From the NCBI GenBank assembly GCA_023614405.1, contig JAJUPC010000229.1, positions 1-64,000 of the forward strand: a stretch of 64,000 bases of DNA, written 5' to 3'. Made by a program: the position numbers and the translations under genes. A model generated the notes under the pieces. That model was not told the DNA's origin. It made no database searches and saw only the letters and a program-made list of their open reading frames with translations. The DNA is from Avena insularis (lineage: Eukaryota; Streptophyta; Magnoliopsida; Poales; Poaceae). The first letter of the stretch is position 1. Each line of letters starts with the position of its first letter. Below are positions 15,001-28,349 of this stretch, piece by piece.

Positions 15001-18000
15001 TGAGAAGAACGTATATTCTCAATGACCCTGTGGATTCATATGTGGCATGTGAAAAAGAATACATGCAATGACTCTAGTTGTTGCTAAAAAGAACACACAT
15101 GCAATGACACCGTGGATCCATATTGGTCTCTGAAGAGAAACACATTTCAATGACACTGTGGATCCATAGGTGGTATGTTAAAAGAACACACATGCAATGA
15201 GTCTAGCTGTTGTTAGTAAAAAGAACACACATGCAATGACATCAGGATCAATGTGGTCTCTCAAGAGACACACATGAAATGACTCCAGTTGTTGTTAGTA
15301 AAAGAGCACACATGCAATGACACTGGTGGATCCATGTGGTATCAAGAGAACACATTTCTATGACACTAGGTGGATAATGAGAAGAACACACATTTCAATG
15401 ACCCTGGTGGATCCATATGTGGTATGGAAAAGAACAAACATGCAATGACTTAGTTGTTGTTAGTAAAAAAGAACACACATGCAATGAAATGGTGGATCCA
15501 TGTGGGCTCAAGAGAACACACATTTCAATGACACTGTGGATCCATAGTTGATTGTGAAAAGAAAACACCATGCAATGAATCCAGCTTGTTGTTAGTAAAA
15601 ATAACACACATGCAACGACACTAGTGGATCCATGTGTGTTCTCTCAAGAGAACACACATTTCAATGACACTGTGGATCCATAGGTGGATTGTGAAAAGAA
15701 CACACATGCAATGACTCTAGTTGTTATTGTTAGTAAAAAGAACACACACATGCAATGACATCTGTGGATCAATGTGTGGTCTCAAGAGAACACACATGCA
15801 TTGACTCTAGTTGTTGTTAGGAAAAGAGCACACATGCAATGACACCCAGGATCCATATGTGGTCTCTAAAGAGAACACACATTTCAATGACATTGGTGGA
15901 TCCATATGTGGTATGTGAAAAGAACACACATGCAATGACTCAAGTTGTTGTTAGTAAAAAGAACACACATGCAAAGACATCAGGATTCATGTGTGGTCTC
16001 TCAAGAGAACACACATGCAATGACTCTAGATGTGTTAATGCGAAGAACACACATTTCAATAACACTGGTGGATCCAAATGTGGTATGTGAAAAGAATAGT
16101 CATGAAATGACTCTAGTTGTTGTTAGTAAAAAGAGCACACACGCAATTACATCTGGGATGAATGTGTGCTCTGAAGTGAACACACATGCAATGACACTGT
16201 GGATCCATATGTGGTATGTGAAAAGAACACACATGCAATTAGTCTAGTTGTTGTTAGTAAAAATAACGCACATCCAATGACACTAGGATCCATGTGTGGT
16301 CTCCAAGAGAACACACATTTCAATGACTCTAGGTGTGGATAATGAGAAGAACACACATTTCAATGAGCCTGGTGGATCCATATGTGGCATGTGAAAAGAA
16401 CACACATGCAATGACTCTAGTTGTTGTTAGTAAAAAGAACACACATGCAATGACACTGTGGACCCATGTGTGGTCCCCAAGAGAACACACATGCAATAAC
16501 TCTAACCTGTGGTTAATGAGAAGAACACACATTTCAATGACACTAGTGGATCCATATATGGTATTTGAAAAGAATAGTCATGAAATGACTCTAGTTATTG
16601 TTAGTAAAAATAGCACACATGCAATTACCCTCGTGGATGAATGTGTGGTCTCAAAACACACATGCAATGACACTAGTGGATCCATATGTGGTATGTGAAA
16701 AGAACACACATGCAATGACTCCATGTTGTTAGTAAAAGAACACACATGCAATGACACTCAGGATCCATGTGTGGTCTCCAAGAGAACACATGCAATGACT
16801 CTAGCTGTGGTTAATGAGAAGAACACACATTTCAATGACACTAGTGGATCCATATGTGGTATGTGAAAATAATAGTCATGAAATGACTCTAGTTGTTGTT
16901 AGTAAAAAGAGCACACATGCAATGACACTGGTGGATCCATGTGTGGTCTCTCAAGAGAACACAGATGCAATGACACTGGTGGATCCGTATGTGGTATGTG
17001 AAAAGAACACACATGCAATGACTCCAGTTATTGTTAGTAAAAAGAACACACATGCAATGACACTGGTGGATCCATGTGTGGTTTCTGAAGAGAACACACA
17101 TGCAATAACTCTAGCTATGGTTAATGAGAAGAACACACATTTCAATGACACTAGTGGATCCATATGTGGTATTTGAAAAGAATAGTCATGAAATGACTAG
17201 TTATTGTTAGTAAAAAGAGCACATGCAATTACATCAGGGATGAATGTGTGGTCTCTAAAACGAACACGCATGCAATGGCACTAGTGGATCCATATGTGGT
17301 ATGTGAAAAGAACACACATGCAATGACTCCAATTGTTGTTAGTAAAAAGAAACCACTTGCAATGACATTGAGGATCCATGTGTGGTCTCCAAGAGAACAC
17401 ACATTTCAATGACTCTACTTGTGGTTAATGAGAAGAACACACATTTCAATGACACCGTGGATCGATACGCAGTATGTGAAAAGAACACACATGCAATTAC
17501 CATCGTTTTTGTTAGAAAAAAGATCACACATGCAATGACACTGTGGATCCATGTGTGGTCTCCAAGAGAACCCACATTTCAATGACACTGTGGATCCATA
17601 GTGGATTGTGAAAAGAACACACATGCAATGACTCGTTGTTGTTAGTAAAAAGAACACATATGCAATGACACTAATGGATCCATGTGTGTCTCTCAAGAGA
17701 ACACACATGCAATTACTTCTAGCCGTGGTTAATGAGAAGAACACACATTTCAATGGCACTAGTGGATCCATATGTGGTATGTGAAAAGAATAGTCATGAA
17801 ATGACTCTTGTTGTTAGTAAAAAGAATGTACATGCAATGACATCTGGATCCATGTGTGGTCTCCAAGAGAACACACATTTCAATGAATCTCGTGGATCCA
17901 TATGTGGTATGTTAAAAGAACACACATGCAATGACTCAGCTTGTTGTTAGTAAAAAGAACACACATGCAATGACATCAGGATCCATGTGTGGTCTCTCAA

Positions 18001-20617
18001 GAGAACACACATGCAATAAGTCTAGTTGTGGTTAATGAGAAGAACACACATTTCAATGACACTAGTGGATCCATATGTGGTATTTGAAAAGAATAGTCAT
18101 GAAATGACTCTAGTTGTAGTTAGTCACAAGAACACACAAGCAATTACACTGTGGATGTGTGTGGTCTCAAAAGAACACACATGCAATGACTCTAGATGTG
18201 GTTAATGAGAAGAACACACATTTGAATGACACTAGTGGATCCAAATGTGGTATGTGAAAAGAATAGTCATGACATGACTCTAGTTGTTGTTAGTAAAAAG
18301 AGCACACATGCAATTACACCAGGATGAATGTGTGGTCTCCAAGAGAACACATGCAATGACACTGGGGGATCCATATGGTATGTGGAAAGAACACACATGC
18401 AATGACTCAGCTTGTTGTTAGTAAAAGAACACACATGCAATGACATCAGGATCCATGTGTGGTCTCCAAGAGAACACACATTTCAATGACTCTAGTTGTG
18501 GATAATGGGAAAACACACATTTCAATGACTGTGGATCCATATGTGTCATGTGAAAAGAACACACATGCAATGACTCTAGTTGTTGTTAGTAAAAAGAACA
18601 CACATGCAATGACACCGGTGTGTCCATGTGTGGTCTCTAAAGAGAACACACATTTCAATGACACTGGTGGATCCATAGTTGGATTGTGAAAAGAACACAC
18701 ATGCAATGAATCCAATTGTTGTTAGTAAAAGAAACATGCAATGACACTGTGGATCCATAGGTGGATTGTGAAAAGAACACACATCCAATGACTCTAGTGG
18801 TTGTTAGTAAAAAGAACACACATGCAATGACACTAGTGGATCAATGTATGGTCTCAAGAGAACACACATACAATGACTCATGTTGTTAGTAGAAAGAGCA
18901 CACATGCAATGACATCAGGATCCATGTGTTGTCTCAAGAGAACACACATTTGAATAACACTGTGGATCCATATGTGGTATGTGAAAAGAACACACATGCA
19001 ATGACTCAAGTTGTTGTTAGTAAAAGAACACACATGAAATGACATTGAGTTGATCCATGTGTGGTCTCTAAAGAGAACACACATGCAATGACTCTAGTTG
19101 TGGTTAATGAGAAGAACACACATTTCAACGATAATCGGTGGATCCATATGTGGTATGTGAAAATAATAATCATGAAATGACTCCAGTTGTTGTTAGTAAA
19201 AAGAACACACAAGCAATGACATTGGTGGATCCATGTGTGGGCGCTCACGAGAACACACATGCAATGACACTGGTGGATCCATATGTGGTATGAAAAGAAC
19301 ACATGCAATGACTCAGTTGTTGTTAGTAAAAAGAACACACATCCAATGACAATGGTTGTTGTTAGTAAAAGGACACACATGCAATGACTCCATTGTTGTT
19401 AGTAAAAAGAGCACACATGCAATGACATCAGGATCCATGTGGTCTCTCAAGAGAACACACGCTTCAATGACACCGTGGATCGATATGTGGTATGTGAAAA
19501 TAACACACATGCAATGACTCAAGTTGTTGTTTGTAAAAAGAACACACATGCAATAACACAGGATCCATGTGTGGTCTCCAAGAGAACACACATGCAATAA
19601 CTCTAGCTGTGGTTAATGAGAAAAGAACACACATGCAATGACACTAGTGGATCCATATGTGGTATGTGAAAAGAACACACATGCAATGACTCTGGCCAGA
19701 ACACACATGCAATGACACTGTGGATCCATGTGTGGTCTCCAAGAGAACACACTTTTCAATGACACCGTGGATCCATAGGTGGATTGTGAAAAGAACACAC
19801 ATGCAATGACTCTAGTTGTTGTTAGTAAAAAGAACACACGTGCAATGACACCGGTGGATCCATGTGTGGTCTCTTAAGAGAACACACATTTAAATGACAT
19901 GGTGGATCCATATGTGATATGTGAAAGCAAAAACATTCAATGACTCAAGTTGTTGTTAGTAGAAACAATACACAGGAAATGACACTAGTGGATCATGTGT
20001 GGTCTGTGAAGAGAACAAACATGCAATGACTCTAGCTGTGGTTATTGAGAAGAACACACATTTCAATGACACTGTGCATCCATATGTGGTATGTGAAAAG
20101 AATAGTCATGAAATGACTCCATTTGTTGTTAGTAAAAAGAACACACAAGCAATGACATTGGTGTATCCATATGTGGTCTCTAACTAGAACACACATGCAA
20201 TGACACTGGTGGATCCATATGTGGTATGTGAAAAGAACACACATGCAATGACTCTAGTTGTTGTTAGTAAAAAATACACATGCAATGACACTAGTTGTTG
20301 TTAGTAACAAGGACACACATGCAATGACACTAGTTGTTGTTAGTAAAAAAGATCACACAAGCAATGACACTGGTGGATCCATGTGTGGTCTCCGAAGAGA
20401 ATAGACATTTCAATGACACTAGTGGATCCATATGTGGTATGTGAAAAGAACACACATGCAATGACTGGGCCAGTTTAGAACACACATGCAATGACACTCA
20501 GGATCCATGTGTGGTCTCTAAAGAGAACACACTTTTCAATGACAATCGTGGATCCATAGGTGGATTGTGAAAAGAACACACATGCAATGACTCCAGTTGT
20601 TAGTAAAAAAGAACATA
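1..20617. repeat. Satellite array, segment 1 (degenerate copies)
   Basis: The whole stretch is tandem copies of related 40-49 bp subunits. Nearly every subunit ends in a core resembling GAACACACATGCAATGAC. Three types alternate: A contains GGATCCATATGTGGTATG, B contains TTGTTGTTAGTAAAAAG, and C contains GGATCCATGTGTGGTCTC. A shorter type D contains GTGGTTAATGAGAAG. GGATCC (BamHI) recurs in A and C. Compared with the segment after 52.9 kb the copies are ragged, most of all in the first 5 kb: runs of ACAC are shortened and the ACTGGTGGATCC junction appears as ACTGTGGATCC, ATCAGGATCC or ATCGGTGGATCC. Many short ORFs occur on both strands but are by-products of the repeat. I see no gene and no other insertion here. 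The family is not one I can name. Confidence 0.95.
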
Positions 20618-23600
20618 TGTAAGATCCTCCTTTGTAAAGGAAAAGATCCTGATTGCAATGCTAGTCCTCGGATCAATGCTAGCATCCACAGCTTAAGATG
20701 AAGTACACGATACAAAGGTCGCTTATTACAGCCATTCCGTAGATAAACATAGTTTTTACAACTCATGGCCAAAGGCCTAATACAAGAGTTTATGGAATAT
20801 GTAAATAAACATAAGTCTTCATCTTCATGTGCCACAGCAAGCATGTTGAGTGTAGACTCATGACTCCTATTCATCATCGTGAGTAACTCGCAACATCATA
20901 AGTTACATACGTAGGGTCAATACTTTGGAATAGTATTGGCAAGTGATACCTTAGTATATATTTAAGTGGACTATAAGACTATATGCATTTGGTCTGGTGG
21001 AGCTTAGGCTTGCATTGCTCAAAATAGATTTTTCCTGAACTTTTGAAAACACTAAGTTTTGCTTCGACAAGGTCCATCCCAAGGTATCTACCAATCAGAG
21101 ACTCCAAGATCCACTCGTAGCATCTACCAATCAATCTAATCAAGATCCTTAACCCTTGTTCACCCACAAGTTTTATTCAGAAATTGGAGTGATGAGATTC
21201 TTGAAGTTTCCATGTCTTGATGCTCAAATTGTACTTTACTGTGGACATGGCTAAGTACTTAGGTTTTACACTGCAGAGGTGGTGCACTTTCCCCACAAGC
21301 CTTGGTTTCCCAAGACATGATCCTTCAAGAGCCTTTCCTTAGTCAAATGGACGCTACTCCAACCTATCAACCCATCTACCACCCACTGTCCAAAAGACTA
21401 AGTTCCAAAGATCCTAAGATCATGGCAGAGCCCATATTACCAAGTGGTTGCACTTGAAGCTTCTCAACATTTGACAACTCAAATCTCTTTGTTCCTGGTG
21501 GCTATCCACAAGTGAGATACACAAGATTCACCAGCACTTCGGCCTTGTGTAACCACCAACATACCCCATTCTTTCCATTCCACCTGTGTGATTCATTAAC
21601 TTAGTTGTTTTGTTAAATAAAAACAAGTCCTTAGACTTAGAATATTTTTCCATAGTGTGAATATATAAACCACCCTTGTTTTCTAGTATCTAAGCTAAGC
21701 ATGATAGTAATAGGAATCTTGACTTAGTAATTTTCACTAAGGTTTTACCTAATAGGTTTTCCCAAAGTTTAGCTTGTACTTAGCAAAAATCCATGCAAGT
21801 CCTATACTTAGAAAAATAATACTAATGCATATATAAAATATAGGAATGGAATATTCATGATGATATCACTTGCCTTGGTAGTGTGGAGAGTAGCACTCAC
21901 AATCACAATCACTAGCAAAATCTACACACAAAGTTATAGCACACAATTACACACAAATATATACAAACAAAAATATTATGAATGCATGCATGCATGAATC
22001 TACCAAGTGATGATTTTTTTGAAAACTCAACCAAGAAAGTGCATGAATACAGAAACTAAAACAAGTCACAAAATAGCCAAGACAACTTAAATAACCCTAA
22101 AAACAAAATACTAAACTAAATCTATACTCAAAAAGGCCTCAAACAAGTTTCTGCAATTTAAGCCAAACTAATTGTTACTATTTACAAACAAAAGGATAGG
22201 CAGAAAGGTCTTGTTTTTCTGAATCCAACGGTATAAAGTTTGCAAAATTTAACGTGAATTCAAAAGATATTGGCATTTGAAATCGGATCAAAATCTGTTT
22301 AAATTCTATTTTCAGATCACCTCAGCCACGCCATGTTCTTATTCGCCTGCATCGTTCAAGACCGGATCGAAAGCTCACACCGAGGATCTAAATGAAATCT
22401 GGCGGCTCAGATCGCTGCATCGCTGGTTAAGGATTCATCGAGGCTCGATCCGCATCTAACGGCCATACCGCCGCCACAGATGGGCGGCAACAAGCTGGTG
22501 GTTACCGGGCGCGAATCGCTTGACGACGCTGCCGGCGATGCATTTGCGAGGGAGAAGGAGGAGTAACTCACCGGCTCAGGAGGTCACGGCAAGCTCGCTG
22601 CACGGCGGCTGGTCGAGGGCGCTGGCACGCGATTGCTCACCGGAGTTGCCGGGCGCGGCGCCTGGTGGTCGCCGTGACGCCGCCGTGAATCACCCCGAGG
22701 CAAGATAATGACACGTTAGGTTCACCGGTCAAGGCGTAGTAGTGAGCATGAACGGAAGGCGAGGGGCGGTTCAGACTTACCGGGAAAACTCGCCGGAGTT
22801 GATGTCGCCGCGTTGCTCGCGGTGTTAGGTGGAACCGCGACTGGGCAAGACAGATGACTAGTGAGGTCGAGATGCGCAAAGACATGCTGAGTCAGATTGT
22901 AAGAACGAGAGGCGAGGGGACACTAGGCTCACCGAATCGACGCCGAGAGGCTCGTCACGGGCGGTGCAAAGTTGATTGAGGATGTACCGTGGCGGAGCGA
23001 AGCGAGGTGTTTGGGGAAAACGATCATGCGAGGCGTAGGGGGTCTTATAGCCGATGTTCGACAGAAACGTCTGGCCGACATGCCCAATTACTCCGGGCAT
23101 CACTGCAAACGGTGGCGGCGATGAGATCGCGGCGACAGGGGAAGACGATGCCGACGTGGAGAAGGCCCGCTGTCAGCCGAGGAGCGCGGAGTGTGGGTGG
23201 GGTCTGCCTGTTGCAGTGCTCAGAAAAGCTGCTGCAGGTGAGAGAAGAAAAGGAGATCCCGTGGGCTTGTTGGCTTGATCCGTCCGGGCTGATTCTGGCC
23301 GCCGGCCTTTTTCCTTTCTTTAGCCTTTTCTTTTTCTAATTTCATTTTCTGAATAGAATTTGATATGAATTCAAATCCTTTTGAATTCAAACTTCTTGGG
23401 GAATTTTGCAGGTTCTGTGGGTTCACAAACAATCAAATAACCTAGTGGTTACCTTGCAAAGGCTTGGTCAAGCTTGGGTTTCAAAAACAATGTAGATTTG
23501 TTCTAGTTGCAAATATTTGGATTAGGTTTAGAAAATATTTCTAAATTGAAGTCTTGGGTTTAAATGTTACTCCTATTCTTTCCAACCATGGTGGCAAGCA

Positions 23601-23772
23601 AACAAGATTATGAACAATCAAATCCCAAAGGGTGTTGGCCAATTGAGACAATTTGCCCACACGAAATCATAGCTCAAACTTCCGCTCCAAATGATTTTGA
23701 GAAAACCCTATATGAATGAATGATGCAAGAATGAAATGAATGAGTTTTGAAACATGATTTTGGGATGTTACA
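20618..23772 (-). repeat. RLG-1 3' LTR
   Basis: The LTR is 3155 bp with TG...CA ends. It is nearly collinear with the copy at 29955-33098; most differences between the two are small changes next to CTG or CAG. A GC-rich block at about 22.3-23.3 kb contains a TATA-like site. The rest is AT-rich and noncoding. Short frames in the GC-rich block are not conserved between the LTR copies and are not genes. Immediately inside, at 23773-23815, lies the region where the polypurine tract should be; only a weak purine stretch is visible there on the minus strand. Confidence 0.93.
23043..23052 (-). promoter_or_regulatory. TATA-like box in RLG-1 3' LTR
   Basis: On the minus strand this reads GGCTATAAGA. 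The same decamer is at the equivalent place in the 5' LTR, and the core is kept in the third LTR (63535-63544) where surrounding sequence has diverged. It is the best candidate for the LTR core promoter, at the edge of the GC-rich block. Confidence 0.5.
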
Positions 23773-23845
23773 AATCTAACCTTAAAATGAATCTCGCCTT
23801 GAGATTCGATTGGCTAGCAAATAGGTGAGGGTGGTCTTTCCAAGA

Positions 23846-25300
23846 TCATCTTCTTTCCCATGTTGCTTCTTCTTCTAATGATGATTCCATTGTACTTTGC
23901 AAAACTTGATAGTCTTTGTTCTTGTGACTCTTTCGTGGTCTCAAGTATCTTGACAGCTTTTCTTCATAGGTGAGATCACTTTCTAGTTGAACTTCTTCCA
24001 AAGATATGGTATCTTTCAAAGATGTTTCTTCCATTTCTGGTGACATTTCTTGAGGCTCACATGAAAAACATTATGGATCGCTAGTAAAGATGCCATAGCT
24101 CGATTTCATATGCACTTCTCCCTTGCACTTAAAATGTTGAATGGTCCCACATATCTTGGTGCTAACTTTCCTTGACTCAAATCTTTTACTCCACGAAGTG
24201 GTGATACCCTAAGATAAGCTCTATCCCCAACTTCGTAAATGACTTCTCTACGCTTAGCATCTCACGTAGCTTTTCCGTCGAGACCGTGCTATCTTCAACT
24301 GCCTCTAACTAATTTGACCTTTTCTTCGCCGCCTTTGATAAGGTCCGTCCAAACAAACTTCTTTCTCCCACACCATTCCATAGCAATGGGTGGTACACTT
24401 TCTTCCGTGATAGAAACTCAAATGGTGCCATCCCAATACTAGATTGGTGACTGCTGTTGTAAGAGAACTCACAGTATGCGATTTTCATCCCAACTTGCTC
24501 CATAGTCCAGGCACATGCCCTCAACATGTCTTCAAGAATTTGATTAGTCCTTTCTGCTTGTCCATCAGCTTGAGGATGAAAGCAAGCTGAATTCCAACCT
24601 CGCTCCTAGAGATTCATGAAGTTGTTCCAAAAGTGAGAAGTGAACTGAGTTCCTCTATCGTATACAATACTCTTAGGTACACCGTGAAGGCATACAATTC
24701 TCATGTAGATTTTGGCTAACTTGGCACTAGTATAAGTTGTCTTTACTGTATAAAATGAGCCACTTTAGTTAGGCGATCTACTATTACCCATATGGAATCA
24801 TACCCACCTGGTCCTTGGTAATCCGAATGAAATCCATCCCAATATTTTCCCACTTCCATTCGTGAATAGGCATTGCTGAAGCAAACCTGCTGGTTTCGAT
24901 GTCTGCTTTCACTCTACTACACACATCACACAAAGCAATGTGTTCATGATGTCCCTTTTAAGATTGTTCCACCAAAATCTTTCTTTCATATTCATATACA
25001 TTTTGGTGTTTCCGTGAATAGAATATGGAGAGTTATGGGCTTCTTGTAAAATCAGTTTCCGATTTCCGGATCTTGTGGAACACAACACGCTTCCCGGCCA
25101 TAAAGTACCTTGTTCGGTCCATATGGAAACTTTTAGCTTTCCTTGGCCAATCCTTTCCTTGATCTCTTCGATCTCTTTATCTGCCTTTGGGCTTTTTAAT
25201 CTTACCCAACAGAGTGGGTTGAATATCCAAAGACATGAGATGTCCTTCCGCACAATCTCCAACCTGAGTTCCTTGAATTGCTTACACAAATCATCAGCAA
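23846..25300 (-). pseudogene. RLG-1 integrase and chromodomain-like C-terminus, broken
   Basis: This is the 3' end of pol, read in several frames. At 24909-25289 the frame includes the integrase N-terminal zinc-binding region: a stretch with YSIHGNTKMY and RFWWNNLKRDI followed by a Cys-x2-Cys pair. At 24309-24527 there is the integrase core end, with the motif AYCEFSYNSSHQSSIGMAPFE. At 23846-24046 there is an acidic tail whose spacing (DLTYEEKL... EEEATWE) resembles the chromodomain of Tekay-type chromoviruses. Integrase inserts the DNA copy; the chromodomain is thought to steer it to heterochromatin, which fits the satellite location. Stops and frameshifts separate these blocks. Truncated RLG-2 lacks this segment, so sequence error and true decay cannot be told apart here by internal comparison. 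Confidence 0.8.
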
Positions 25301-26640
25301 TTCACCTTTGGTAAGACCATTTATAAACGCCTTACGACTTAGAGCATCTGCTACTACATTTGCTTTACCGAGGTGGTATTGCAAATTCAAGTCGTAATCC
25401 TTGATAAGTTCTAGCCATCTTCTTTGTCTCATATTGATCTCCTTCTGGGTGAAGATATATTTAAGCTCTTATGGTGAACACTTCACAACATTTTCCCAAA
25501 AGGTAATGTCTCCATGTTTTGAGTGCATGGATAACAAGCTAACTCTAAATCATGAGTAGGATAATTTACTTCATGAGTTTTGAGTTGTCTCGACATAAGC
25601 TACAACTTTTCCGCCTTGCATAAGTATCGGCTCTATTCCTTGATGCGAAGCATCACAATACACTTGGAAATCCTTTTTCCAAATTTGGTAGGCATAGATC
25701 GGTGTCGACACAAGTCTCTTCTTTAATTCTTGAAAGCTGAGTTCACATCCTTCACTAAGCAAATTTCTTATCTTTCTTTAACAATTCCGTCATTGGTTTA
25801 GCAACCTTAGAAAATTTTCAATGAACCTTCGTAGTAACCTGCTAAACCAAGGAAACTACGAACCTCTTTTACGCTCTTGGACTTTTCCATTCGTCACATT
25901 AAACTTTAGCAGATCAATGCTACACCATCCTTTGTCATAACATGACCAAGAAATCCAACTTCCTCTAACCAAAACTCACACTTGCTGAATTTGGCATAAA
26001 GCTTATGTTCCCTTAGTTTCTCAAGTATCGCGTAGATGTCTTTCATGTTCTTCCTTGCTCTTGGAGTAGACTAAGATGTCATCGATGAAAACGACAACAA
26101 ACTTGTCGAGAAATTCCATGAACACTTTGTTCATCATATTCATGAAGTATGCTGGAGCGTTGGTTAATCCAAAAGGCATCACCAGTACTCATACAATCCA
26201 TACCTCGTGGTGAAGGCTGTTTTAGGTATGTCTTGCTCTCTTATCTTGAGTTGAAAATAGCCCCGGATCAAGATCAATCTTCGAGAACACACATGCTCCT
26301 TCTAGCTGATCAAACAAGTCATTTATTCTTGGCAAAGGATACTTGTTCTTGATGGTTACCTCGTTGAGAGAACGGTAATCTATGCATAATCTTTGAGTTC
26401 TATCTCTCTTTTCACTTAATGTAATCGAGCTTCTCAAGATGAAGAACTTGGCTGATGAATCCTTTATGCAATTGTTCCCCAAGTTGTTTCTTGAGTTCTT
26501 AAGTTCGCCAACCGACATTTTATAAGGCCTTTGCCTTGGTCCGTAACCCGGTACCAATTCTATTATAAATTCCACATCTCTATCTGGTGGCATTCTGTAA
26601 CTCTTCCGGAACACATCCTGGACACTCACACAATTGGCAC
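25300..26640 (-). pseudogene. RLG-1 reverse transcriptase and RNase H, broken
   Basis: Recognised by alignment to the better preserved RLG-2 copy at 37809-39149. At 26222-26629 the N-terminal part has the PPDRDVEF and YKMSVGELK motifs, then [20 protein letters not shown] and the start of the catalytic fold. The middle (25.8-26.2 kb) is shifted between frames. RNase H pieces lie at 25571-25762 (with YCDASHQG) and 25202-25432 (with [11 protein letters not shown] and ADALSRK). Compared with RLG-2 the breaks fall repeatedly at CTG/CAG: at 25697-25714 the sequence reads GATCGGTGTCGACAC where RLG-2 has CACTGGTGCTGACAC at 38313-38327. Some or most of the frame damage may therefore be a sequencing artefact. 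Confidence 0.85.
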
Positions 26641-28124
26641 ACTGTCCATGCTAACCCCCTTAAGAGAATTTAGCTTGCTTCTTTAGATTTAAAATTGACT
26701 TAAATGTTATCCTCTTACCTTTAGGGTTAGAGTGAAATTGTGCGATTTGCACAATCTAGTACTCCTCATACTTAGCCATCCAATCCATTCCCAAAATTAC
26801 ATCCAATCCTTGGGAATTTAGGATTATTAGGTTTATCGAAACTTATGTTTTCCGATCTCTATGACTAGATCCCGCATCCAAGACTCACTATCATATCCTC
26901 CGAGAGCTAACTTTTATCTGACACCCAATGTTTTCAGATGCAAACCCATTTCTTTCGACAAATGCTTTAGATATAAATGAATGAGATGCACCAAAGGTCA
27001 AAGAGTACAATTGTTGAGATGGAATTGAGTCTGAACTTACCAAAGAATCTGATCGTGTTCTTCATAGACTTCCTCCACATTGATGTGGTTAACCTGCCCT
27101 TTCCAAAAGGGTTGGGTTTGTTAGGTCCTTCAACGCTCTTCTCGTGGCACCCATTAGCATAATGCCCCAGCCTTCTTGCATTTGAAGCATTCAACCCGAC
27201 TCGTTGTCCTTCTTAGGTCGACTTCCACTTCCATTTCCACTTCCACTATGGTGGCTCTTATATCCACTCTTGTGGTTCTTGTACTTATCATTGTCATGAT
27301 CAAGGATGATGCTTGTTGTCATGACGGTTGTGGTTGTGGTGCTTGTTAAACTTCCCATGCTTGTGGGATCCTCGAAATGACACTATCATCATAGTGAGAT
27401 CGCTTATGATACCATCCCGAGCTATGCTTGTCGGAGTGTTTCCTTTCTACTCTCAACTTGCTTCATTTTATTCTCCACAATAACAGCCTTGTCACACAAT
27501 GACCGATAAGTTGGAACATATGCCACGCATACCGCAGATTTAGCTCATCATTCAAGCCTTCTAGAAACTTTTCCTTCCTTTTGGCATCAGTGTCAACCTC
27601 ATCCGCATAGCGCTGATTGTTGAACTCTTCGATGTATTCAGCCACTGTGGTGGCGCTGTTTTAGGTTGTGAAATTCCTTCTTTTTAGGCTCATCATACCG
27701 TGAGATATGAGTAGTAAAATCCATCTTCAAAGATAGCCCAAGTCACCTCATCAATAGGCGTGGTAATCGGAAGTTGTCCCACCATGCAACGGCTGGTCCT
27801 TCCAACAGATGTGTGCCGCAAACCGACCTTTTCAAAGATCTCGTGCATCCTACGGTCACTAAGTCTTTGTTCACGTAACGAGCCAATCATTGGCCACCAT
27901 GGGATCACCGCTCGAAAACTTAGCTGGCCTCGCACGCAAAAATCTGGTGAGCATATCAAAACCTGAGGGTTGTTGTTGTTGTTGTTATTGTTGTTGTTAG
28001 TTGTTGTTGTTCTGGTTCGATGAACGCCGCCATCATTTGCATAAGTCAGGTTCCGCAAGATTCATCATTTGTTGCATTTCCGGTAATGTTAGTTGGGGTT
28101 GGTGTTTGCGCCGACGGGAGGCAT
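26640..28124 (-). pseudogene. RLG-1 gag and protease, broken
   Basis: The likely start is the ATG at 28122-28124, which opens MPPVGAN; the RLG-2 gag also starts with MPP. It is followed by an Asn-rich stretch encoded by an AAC/GTT microsatellite at about 27967-28010. The retrotransposon gag domain follows in pieces (27693-28058 and 27463-27645, with MAEYIEEFNN and DAKRKEKFLEGL). A zinc-knuckle remnant (GHYANGC) lies near 27150, and then a damaged protease. Gag coats the RNA; the knuckle binds it; protease matures the polyprotein. Several frame changes break the reading frame. Those next to CAG/CTG are suspect as errors. Confidence 0.82.
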
Positions 28125-28349
28125 CTGTGGTTTATTCATATAGAGATAAGAATGAGATACCCTTACATGATTTATGCACAATACATTACACAAGCAAACA
28201 CATAGCAAGCATCACTAGGATAAAAGCTAAACAACAAGATAACAAAAGTCTCAAAGTACAAACACAAGTGGCAAGCCATCCACATGTCGGATGGTCCAAC
28301 AATAAGTTCATAAATAACAAGTGCGGTGAATAAAGATAACCGAGTAGTC

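Noticed and set aside
1..20617. CRISPR-like array (regular short repeats with variable intervals)
   Set aside because: The intervals are themselves repeated subunits, there are no unique spacers or cas genes, and the context is plant heterochromatin.
22277..23339. Plus- and minus-strand frames in the GC-rich part of the LTRs (also 31600-32657 and 62708-63631)
   Set aside because: The frames differ in length and sequence between three copies of the same LTR, and GC-rich DNA has few stops. They are not conserved proteins.
27967..28010. GTT/AAC microsatellite as an independent repeat feature
   Set aside because: It encodes the Asn-rich linker of gag and has a counterpart in RLG-2 near 40630-40675, so it is part of the gene.
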